NCBI GenBank assembly: GCA_963839955.1
Contig: CAWIXB010000001.1
Location: forward strand, 2,418,001-2,482,000
From: CAWIXB01 sp963839955
GTDB lineage: Bacteria; Actinomycetota; Actinomycetes; JACCUZ01
Direction of reading: 5' to 3'
DNA length: 64,000 nucleotides
Shown here: one piece after another, positions 58,217 through 64,000 of the stretch
How the letters are laid out: each line of letters begins with the position of its first letter
Numbering within the stretch: position 1 is the first letter of the stretch
Notes under the pieces: model-generated
Told to the model about the DNA's origin: nothing
Databases searched by the model: none
Seen by the model: the letters and a program-made list of their open reading frames with translations, nothing else
Translations under genes and position numbers: made by a program

Positions 58217-59211
58217 CGGCGATCACGCCTTCGGTCGGAGCGCAGCACACGCGCATCCTCAGTGTCGGCGGCTACCGGCCGGCCCGCGTCGTCACCAACG
58301 AGGAGATCTGCAAGCGCATCGACTCGTCCGACGAGTGGATCCGCGAGCGCTCCGGCATCGAGTCGCGCCGCTGGGCCGCCGCCGACGAGTCAGTCGTCGA
58401 CATGTGCGCCGAGGCCGCGGGCAAGGCCCTGGCGCAGGCGGGCATCCGGCCGGAGCAGGTCGGCTGCGTCATGGTGGCCACCGTGACCCACCCGCTGCAG
58501 ACGCCGTCCGCCGCCGCGGCCCTGGCCCATCGCCTGGGCGCCAGCAACGCGGGCGCGCTCGACATCTCGGCGGCCTGTGCCGGCTTCTGCTACGGCGTCT
58601 CGATGGCGAGCGACATGGTGCGCGCGGGCAGCTCCGAGTACGTCGTGGTCGTGGGCTGCGAGAAGCTGTCCGACTTCACCGACTCCTACGACCGCTCGAC
58701 GGCGTTCATCTTCGGTGACGGCGCGGGCGCGGTCGTCATCGGCCCGAGCGACGAGCCGGGGATCGGCCCCACGGTGTGGGGCAACGACGGCTCGCAGTAC
58801 GACGCGATCACCCAGCGCGCCAGCTGGATCGACGTACGCGACCACAACGTCGAGTTCCCGATGCTGACCATGCAGGGACAGAAGGTCTTCCGCTGGGCGG
58901 TCTGGCAGATGGCACCGGTAGCGCGGGAGGCACTGGCGGCGGCGGGCATCGAGGCGTCCGACCTCGACGCCTTCATCCCGCACCAGGCAAACATGCGCAT
59001 CATCGACGCCATGGTCAAGACGCTCAAGCTGCCGCCCGAGGTGCCGGTCGCCCGCGACATCCGCGAGGCGGGCAACACGTCGGCGGCGTCCGTGCCGCTC
59101 GCGATGGAGCGGATGCTCGAGGCCGGCGAGGCCAAGAGCGGCGGCCTGGCGCTGCTCATCGGCTTCGGCGCCGGCCTCGTCTACGCCGCCCAGGTCGTCA
59201 AACTCCCCTGA
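58213..59211 (+). CDS. fabH: Beta-ketoacyl-ACP synthase III
   Basis: The 332-residue protein has the FabH triad Cys122 (DISAACAGFCYG), His257 (FIPHQANMRI) and Asn288 (EAGNTSAAS). It condenses a starter acyl-CoA with malonyl-ACP to begin fatty acid synthesis; in actinobacteria the starter is often branched. The specificity cannot be read from sequence here. ATG overlaps the fabD stop as ATGA. The 76 bases after it, before acpP, hold only the acpP ribosome site. Confidence 0.95.
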   Translation: MTAITPSVGAQHTRILSVGGYRPARVVTNEEICKRIDSSDEWIRERSGIESRRWAAADESVVDMCAEAAGKALAQAGIRPEQVGCVMVATVTHPLQTPSAAAALAHRLGASNAGALDISAACAGFCYGVSMASDMVRAGSSEYVVVVGCEKLSDFTDSYDRSTAFIFGDGAGAVVIGPSDEPGIGPTVWGNDGSQYDAITQRASWIDVRDHNVEFPMLTMQGQKVFRWAVWQMAPVAREALAAAGIEASDLDAFIPHQANMRIIDAMVKTLKLPPEVPVARDIREAGNTSAASVPLAMERMLEAGEAKSGGLALLIGFGAGLVYAAQVVKLP

Positions 59212-59287
59212 CGCGCTAACGACCTGCTGCTGCGGGTAAGAGCTCGACCGTCCCAACACACACCCACCGAGAAGGAGCCCGGAACCA

Positions 59288-59536
59288 ATGGCCGCAAGCG
59301 AGCAGGAGATCCTGTCGGGTCTCGCCGAGATCGTGAACGAGGAAACGGGCATCGCCGCCGAGGACGTGCAGCCGGAGAAGTCGTTCACCGACGACCTCGA
59401 CATCGACTCGCTGTCGATGATGACGATCGTCGTCAATGCCGAGGAGAAGTTCGGCGTACGCATCCCCGACGACGACGTCAAGGGCCTCTCCACGGTCGGC
59501 GACGCCGTCTCCTACATCCAGAAGGCGAGTGCATAA
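59288..59536 (+). CDS. acpP: Acyl carrier protein
   Basis: The 82-residue acidic protein has the phosphopantetheine site DIDSLSMM with Ser41. It carries growing acyl chains on the 4'-phosphopantetheine arm. The AGAAGGAG box before the ATG is close to perfect, in line with the high amounts of ACP needed. It ends three bases before the fabF start. Confidence 0.97.
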   Translation: MAASEQEILSGLAEIVNEETGIAAEDVQPEKSFTDDLDIDSLSMMTIVVNAEEKFGVRIPDDDVKGLSTVGDAVSYIQKASA

Positions 59537-59539
59537 CCC

Positions 59540-60799
59540 ATGCCTGACTCTCGACCGACCGACGCGCAGCGCGTAGTCGTCACCGGGCTCGGCGCGACGA
59601 CGCCCGTCGGTGGCGACGTCCCCTCGACCTGGTCGGCTCTGCTGGCTGGTCGGTCGGGGGTGAAGGTCCTCACCGACGACTGGGTCGAGATGCTGCCGGT
59701 GCACATCGCTGCACGGGTGGCCGTCGACCCCGCCGAGGTCCTGCCCGTGCCACAGCGCAAGCGCATGGACCGGTCTGCGCAGTTCGCCCTGATCGCCGCG
59801 CGCGAGGCGTGGGCGGACGCCGGCACGCCGGACGACGAGCCCGAGCGGGTCGGCGTCGTCCTCGCGTCCGGCATCGGTGGCGTCACGACGCTGCTGGACG
59901 CCTACGACGTTTTGAAGGAGAAGGGCGCCCGGCGAGTCATGCCGATGACCGTGCCGATGCTCATGCCCAACGGCCCGGCCGCGCAGGTGGGCCTCGAGCT
60001 CACCGCGCGCGCCGGAGTGCACACGCCGGTCAGTGCCTGCTCGAGCGGCGCGGAGGCGATCGCCTATGCGGCGGACATGATCAGAAACGGTCGGGCCGAC
60101 GTCGTCGCAGCCGGCGGCACCGAGGCAGCCATCCACCCGCTGCCGCTGGCCGGCTTCGCCGCAATGCAGGCGCTCTCGACGCGCAACGACGAGCCGGAGC
60201 GCGCGTCGCGGCCCTACGACAAGGGCCGCGACGGGTTCGTGCTCGGTGAGGGCGCCGGCGTGGTCGTCCTGGAGAGCCTCGAGCACGCGAGAGCACGCGG
60301 CGCCCGGATCTACGCCGAGGTCGCGGGCTCCGGCATCACCGCCGACGCCCACCACATCGCGCAGCCCGACCCCGTCGGCGCGGGTGCGGCCCGCGCGATG
60401 GTAATGGCGCTGGAGGCGGCGGGAGCCGTCCCGTCCGATGTCGTGCACATCAACGCACACGCAACCTCGACGCCGGTCGGCGACGTCGCTGAGGCCGAAG
60501 CGATCCACAAGGCGCTCGGTGACGCGGCCCATGGCGCGTGCATCTCGGGCACCAAATCGATGACGGGTCACCTGCTTGGAGCTGCGGGCGCGGTCGAGTC
60601 GATTGCCACCATGCTCGCCCTGTACCACCGCACCGCTCCCGCGACGACCAACCTCGACGACCAGGACGACGACGTGCACCTCGACGTGGTGAGGGGCGAG
60701 CCCCGCCAGCTGCCCGACGGCGAGCTGCTGGGGCTGAACAACTCGTTCGGCTTCGGCGGTCACAACGTCGCACTCGCGATCAGGAGCGTCGAGCAGTGA
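59540..60799 (+). CDS. fabF: Beta-ketoacyl-ACP synthase II
   Basis: The 419-residue protein has the KAS triad: Cys167 in VSACSSGAEA, His in INAHATSTPVGD (about 307) and His in FGFGGHNVAL (near 412), together with the intervening Lys segment GTKSMTGHLLGAAG. It elongates acyl-ACP with malonyl-ACP. There is a single KAS gene here, unlike the kasA/kasB pair of Mycobacterium. Its stop overlaps the accD GTG as GTGA. Confidence 0.96.
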   Translation: MPDSRPTDAQRVVVTGLGATTPVGGDVPSTWSALLAGRSGVKVLTDDWVEMLPVHIAARVAVDPAEVLPVPQRKRMDRSAQFALIAAREAWADAGTPDDEPERVGVVLASGIGGVTTLLDAYDVLKEKGARRVMPMTVPMLMPNGPAAQVGLELTARAGVHTPVSACSSGAEAIAYAADMIRNGRADVVAAGGTEAAIHPLPLAGFAAMQALSTRNDEPERASRPYDKGRDGFVLGEGAGVVVLESLEHARARGARIYAEVAGSGITADAHHIAQPDPVGAGAARAMVMALEAAGAVPSDVVHINAHATSTPVGDVAEAEAIHKALGDAAHGACISGTKSMTGHLLGAAGAVESIATMLALYHRTAPATTNLDDQDDDVHLDVVRGEPRQLPDGELLGLNNSFGFGGHNVALAIRSVEQ

Positions 60800-62217
60800 C
60801 GGCTCCCGCGGTCGCCGCGGCCAAGCCGGTCGTCGCCCGCGAAGACGACCCGCGGAACCCCCTGACCCGGCTCGAGGCGCTCTTCGACCCGGGCACCCTC
60901 GAGCTCATCACCCCCGAGGACGACTCGGGCATGCTCGCCGGGATCGGCCGCATCGAGGGCGCCACCTCGGTCGCGTTCTGCTCCGACGCGACCATCCAGG
61001 GCGGTGCCATGGGTGAGGCGGGCTGCCAGGTGGTGCTCACGGCGTACGAGCGAGCCCTCGCCGAGGAGTGCCCGGTGCTCGGCCTCTGGCACTCCGGCGG
61101 CGCTCGGCTGCGCGAAGGCGTCGTCTCGCTGCACGCGGTCGGTCTGGTGTTCGCCATCATGACGCGGGCGTCGGGCAAGGTGCCGCAGATCTCGGTGGTG
61201 CTCGGCCCGGCCGCTGGCGGCGCAGCCTACGGTCCGGCGCTGACGGACGTCGTGATCCTCGGTCCGGAGGGACGGGTCTTCGTGACCGGGCCCGACGTGG
61301 TCCGCTCGGTCACCGGCGAGAACGTCGACGCGCTGCGGCTCGGCGGCCCCGAGCCGCACGGCCGCCGGTCCGGCGTCGTGCACGTGGTGGCGACGAGTCA
61401 GGACGCGGCCTACTCCGAGGCGCGGCGGCTCGCGGCGCTCCTGGGCGACCAGCGCAAGGTCGCCGACCAAGTCGAGGACATCGACCTCTCGTCGTTCCTG
61501 CCCGAGTCGGCCAAGCGCGCCTACGACGTGCACCCGATCGTCGAGTCGCTGCTCGACGAGGGCAGCAGCCTCGAGCTGCACCCCAAGTGGGCCCCGAACG
61601 TGACCACGACCCTCGGCCGGCTCGGGGACCGCACCGTGGGCGTCATCGCGAACAACCCGCTGCGCCTGGGTGGTTGCCTCGACTCGGCTTCGGCCGAGAA
61701 GGCGGCACGCTTCGTGCGGATGTGCGACGCCCTCGGGGTGCCGCTGGTCGTCGTGGTCGACGTGCCCGGTTACCTGCCGGGCGTCGGCCAGGAGTGGGAC
61801 GGCGTCGTACGCCGAGGGGCCAAGCTGCTGCACGCCTTCGCCGAGGCGACCGTCCCGCGGGTGACCCTGGTGACCCGCAAGGCCTACGGCGGCGCCTACA
61901 TCGCGATGAACTCACGCGCTCTCGGCGCGACCCGGGTGTTCGCCTGGCCGGGCGCCGAGGTTGCCGTGATGGGGGCTGTTGCGGCAGTGCGCATCCTGCA
62001 CCGCCGCCGGCTGGCCGAGGTGCCCGAGGACGCCCGTGGCCAGGTCGAGCAGGACCTCGCGACGGAGCACACGCAGCTCGCGGGTGGCATCGCGCGGGCT
62101 CAGGAGATCGGCGTCGTCGACGAGATCGTCGAGCCGGTGCGCACGCGGTCCACGCTCGCGCGCGCGATCGCCGATGCGCCGGCCACGCGCGGCCAGCACG
62201 GCAACATCCCGCTGTAG
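60796..62217 (+). CDS. Acyl-CoA carboxylase carboxyltransferase (AccD6-like beta subunit)
   Basis: The 473-residue protein has the carboxyltransferase fold. The N-terminal CoA-binding half shows GGARLREGVVSL and GPAAGGAAYGPAL; the C-terminal carboxybiotin half shows VVVVDVPGYLPGVGQEW and RKAYGGAYIAMNS. It transfers CO2 from a biotinylated alpha chain, encoded elsewhere, to acetyl-CoA or propionyl-CoA, giving malonyl-CoA for FabD. Being last in the fab operon matches accD6 (Rv2247) of Mycobacterium. At 473 residues it is shorter than typical propionyl-CoA forms. Confidence 0.92.
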   Translation: MTAPAVAAAKPVVAREDDPRNPLTRLEALFDPGTLELITPEDDSGMLAGIGRIEGATSVAFCSDATIQGGAMGEAGCQVVLTAYERALAEECPVLGLWHSGGARLREGVVSLHAVGLVFAIMTRASGKVPQISVVLGPAAGGAAYGPALTDVVILGPEGRVFVTGPDVVRSVTGENVDALRLGGPEPHGRRSGVVHVVATSQDAAYSEARRLAALLGDQRKVADQVEDIDLSSFLPESAKRAYDVHPIVESLLDEGSSLELHPKWAPNVTTTLGRLGDRTVGVIANNPLRLGGCLDSASAEKAARFVRMCDALGVPLVVVVDVPGYLPGVGQEWDGVVRRGAKLLHAFAEATVPRVTLVTRKAYGGAYIAMNSRALGATRVFAWPGAEVAVMGAVAAVRILHRRRLAEVPEDARGQVEQDLATEHTQLAGGIARAQEIGVVDEIVEPVRTRSTLARAIADAPATRGQHGNIPL

Positions 62218-62232
62218 GAAACCTCCCCCCGG

Positions 62233-62730
62233 TCAGCCGACCTGGTGGAGCCAGCGGACAGGCGCGCCGTCGCCGGCGTACCGGAACGACTCGAGCTCGT
62301 CGTCCCACGCCTTGCCGAGCAGCCCCTCGAGCTCGTGCTCGAGGCTGGCGACGGGGTCGGTTCGCGCACGGGCCATGGCGGCGCGCAGCCTGTCCTCGCG
62401 GATCAGGATGTCGCCGTGCACCCCGGTGGTGGCGTGGAAGAGGCCGAGCGACGGTGTGCAGGAGTAGCGCTCGCCCTCGCCGCCGGCCGTCGGCTCCTCG
62501 GTGACCTCGAAGCGCAGGTGACCCCAGTCGCGCAGCGCCGAGGCCAGCTTGGTGCCGGTGCTGACCTCGCCCTGCCAGGAGAGCTCGGCACGCAGCGTGC
62601 CGGGTGCGGCGGGCTGGGCGATCCAGTCGAGGCTCACGCGCAAGCCGAGGACCCCACCGATCGCCCACTCGACGTGCGGGCAGAGCGCCGGCGGCGTTGC
62701 GTGGATGTACACCACACCGCGAGTCGTCAC
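62233..62730 (-). CDS. DUF3145 domain protein
   Basis: The 165-residue protein has VVYIHATPPALCPHVEWAIGGVLG at the start, LFHATTGVHGDILIREDRLR in the middle and a GKAWDDELESFRYAGDGAPVRWLHQ ending typical of DUF3145. It is found next to fatty acid synthesis genes in many actinobacteria. The function is unknown; the regular neighbourhood suggests a role in lipid metabolism. GTG 62730 has GGAGGACC upstream. The gene converges on accD with 15 bases between ends. Confidence 0.87.
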   Translation of the reverse strand: MTTRGVVYIHATPPALCPHVEWAIGGVLGLRVSLDWIAQPAAPGTLRAELSWQGEVSTGTKLASALRDWGHLRFEVTEEPTAGGEGERYSCTPSLGLFHATTGVHGDILIREDRLRAAMARARTDPVASLEHELEGLLGKAWDDELESFRYAGDGAPVRWLHQVG

Positions 62731-62981
62731 CGGGTCCTCCTTGCTTGGTCGCGAGGTGCGCCTTCCCCGACGTGCTCGCGGGACCCTGGGTGCAGCGGCC
62801 GTGCGCTGGACTCGAGCTCAGCATGGCACATCCGTCACTCCCGCACCAGCAGTGCCAGGCGCAGACCCCGTCGCCGGAGGGGAGATTTGGACCCCTCGTG
62901 GTGCCTGAAGTCCGGGCACCCAACCGCCGATAGTCACAGGAGAGTGCGGCCATCCGGCCGGCCGACAGGAGGCTCCTCCTC

Positions 62982-63407
62982 GTGCACGACCCCGAGTGGT
63001 TGATCGCCGCGGCGTACGACGAGGGGGTTGTCTCCGAGGTCATCCGTCCGGCAGCGATCCTGCCCGAGGAGTCGGCCCGTGCCGTGCTCGTCGAGCTGGC
63101 TCTGCGCGACGTGCACAACGGCGGGCTCTGGCAGTCGGAGCCCACTCTGTGGAGTCGCTACGACCGGCCGTGGCTGGGTTACGGCGCCCCCGGCGGTGCG
63201 GAGCTCATCGGGACGATCCAGGTGGCCTACGGCAGCCCGACCCGCTACGAGATCACGATCTACCGGGTGACGGTGACCCGGTTCGGCACCAACGGTGGCT
63301 GGACGGTCGAGAGCATCTGCAACGAGGCCATCGGCTTCGGCAACGTCAACCTGGCGGACTGCCCCCGGGCCAGCCTGAACGATCCCCCCAAACCGTTCCG
63401 CTTCTAG
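62982..63407 (+). CDS. Conserved protein of unknown function, 141 aa
   Basis: A soluble protein with an N-terminal helical part (DPEWLIAAAYDEGVVSEVIRP) and a beta-rich second half (LIGTIQVAYGSPTRYEITIYRVTVTRFGTNGGWTVESICNEA). It has two Cys near the end. I recall similar actinobacterial proteins but no function. GTG 62982 is likely, with AGGAGGC upstream. The 251 bases between it and DUF3145 contain nothing I can assign beyond the two starts. Confidence 0.65.
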   Translation: MHDPEWLIAAAYDEGVVSEVIRPAAILPEESARAVLVELALRDVHNGGLWQSEPTLWSRYDRPWLGYGAPGGAELIGTIQVAYGSPTRYEITIYRVTVTRFGTNGGWTVESICNEAIGFGNVNLADCPRASLNDPPKPFRF

Positions 63408-63467
63408 GCCGCCGACTCCCAGACGTGCCGATCAGACCCGATCGGGCTAGTCGAATTCCTCAGACGC

Positions 63468-63857
63468 TCAGAGCGCCGCGATGCGCGGCATCCCGATCAC
63501 GTCCGGCACGGTGACGACCGGGCAGCACCGGTCGACCTCCGCGACGCTCCCGATCACGTGCAACCTCTTGGTCAGCTGCATGAGATCGAAGAACCCCAGC
63601 ATCGAGGGCTGGTCGACGACGAAGTGCACCTGGCCGCCGAGCAGCGTCTGGCGATGGAAGATGCGCAGCAGGCTGCCAACGCCTGTCGAGTCAATGAATC
63701 CAACGTTTCGCAGGTCGACCACGAGGCTGTCCGCCCCACGGTTCACCATCGCGAGCAAGTTGTCGCGCAGCGCCGGCGCGCTTTCGACGTCCACCTCCCC
63801 GGTTATCTCCACGACGGTGTGGATGCCCACACGGTATGGATCGAGAAGGCTGATCAC
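63468..63857 (-). CDS. STAS-domain anti-sigma factor antagonist
   Basis: The 129-residue STAS domain has LVVDLRNVGFIDSTGVGSLLRIF, with the Ser of the DSTG phosphorylation motif, and HFVVDQPSMLGFFDLMQL after it. The C-terminal 20 residues with a CC pair go beyond the usual domain. It differs clearly from the two STAS proteins at 35-36 kb (DST in place of NST or NSG), so it probably answers to another kinase. GTG 63857 has GGAGG upstream. No kinase or sigma gene lies in the 143 bases up to the window end. Confidence 0.88.
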   Translation of the reverse strand: MISLLDPYRVGIHTVVEITGEVDVESAPALRDNLLAMVNRGADSLVVDLRNVGFIDSTGVGSLLRIFHRQTLLGGQVHFVVDQPSMLGFFDLMQLTKRLHVIGSVAEVDRCCPVVTVPDVIGMPRIAAL

Positions 63858-64000
63858 TGGCAGCCTCCAAGTCGTTGGGGGGCAGGTACGGGTCGTCCTG
63901 ACTGTGACCGATTGCTGCTGCGATGCCCCCAGAGCGTAGCCGCCGATCGGCCATGAGGGAAGTCACGGACGCAACGGATTTCGTTCCGGCAGAATCCCAG

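Overview
The window reads as chromosome of a high-GC actinobacterium, most likely Nocardioidaceae (Nocardioides or a close relative). The basis is the very high GC with strong third-position bias, an F420-type NADP reductase, mycothiol-type DinB-fold proteins, a Lys/Arg-rich histone H1-like protein, a probable 10-methyl fatty acid gene pair, and gene orders shared with Mycobacterium (RNase H/phosphatase, zinc-ribbon protein, Nif3; then AhpE, DUF3052, aceE, PucR regulator, fab genes, accD) and with Streptomyces (PucR, fabD, fabH, acpP, fabF). The genus is inferred; no rRNA or other diagnostic marker is present.

Layout. 1-12.4 kb: partial F420 reductase, H1-like protein, methionine aminopeptidase, a large secreted subtilase with a divergent TrmB/LuxR-type regulator, and small enzymes. 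12.6-15.0 kb: a four-gene overlapping redox operon (molybdopterin protein, flavin reductase, zinc-ribbon DUF6510, PEP-mutase-like). 15.0-15.45 kb: two gene remnants joined at a scar. 15.5-20.5 kb: RNase P RNA and a conserved minus-strand block (RNB nuclease with an apparent frameshift, RNase H/phosphatase, zinc-ribbon protein with a CTG start, Nif3).

20.5-36.6 kb is the most unusual stretch. A large BTAD/ATPase/TPR regulator faces eight tandem paralogous polytopic membrane proteins. All seven junctions are 4-nt start/stop overlaps. Each protein resembles the membrane sensor half of a histidine kinase but ends where the kinase would begin. A SRPBCC protein, a fused GAF-PP2C phosphatase-anti-sigma kinase and two STAS antagonists follow. 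I read this as a candidate signalling system: many stand-alone sensor modules beside a partner-switching cassette. The link is inferred from position only.

36.6-48.4 kb: a phytoene-desaturase-like oxidoreductase, a methyltransferase/FAD-oxidoreductase pair resembling 10-methyl fatty acid genes, a secreted subtilase with a C-terminal tail carrying Trp every fifth residue next to a GGDEF-EAL membrane protein, an aquaporin-arsenate reductase pair, and a secreted trypsin-like protease. 48.5-62.7 kb is housekeeping: tRNA-Val, AhpE-type peroxiredoxin, DUF3052, YjbQ, pyruvate dehydrogenase E1, pirin, PHP protein, D-aminopeptidase, then the fatty acid synthesis operon (PucR regulator, fabD with a lipoyl-like tail, fabH, acpP, fabF, accD) and DUF3145. 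The window ends with a protein of unknown function and a lone STAS protein. No insertion sequence, prophage or CRISPR array was seen.
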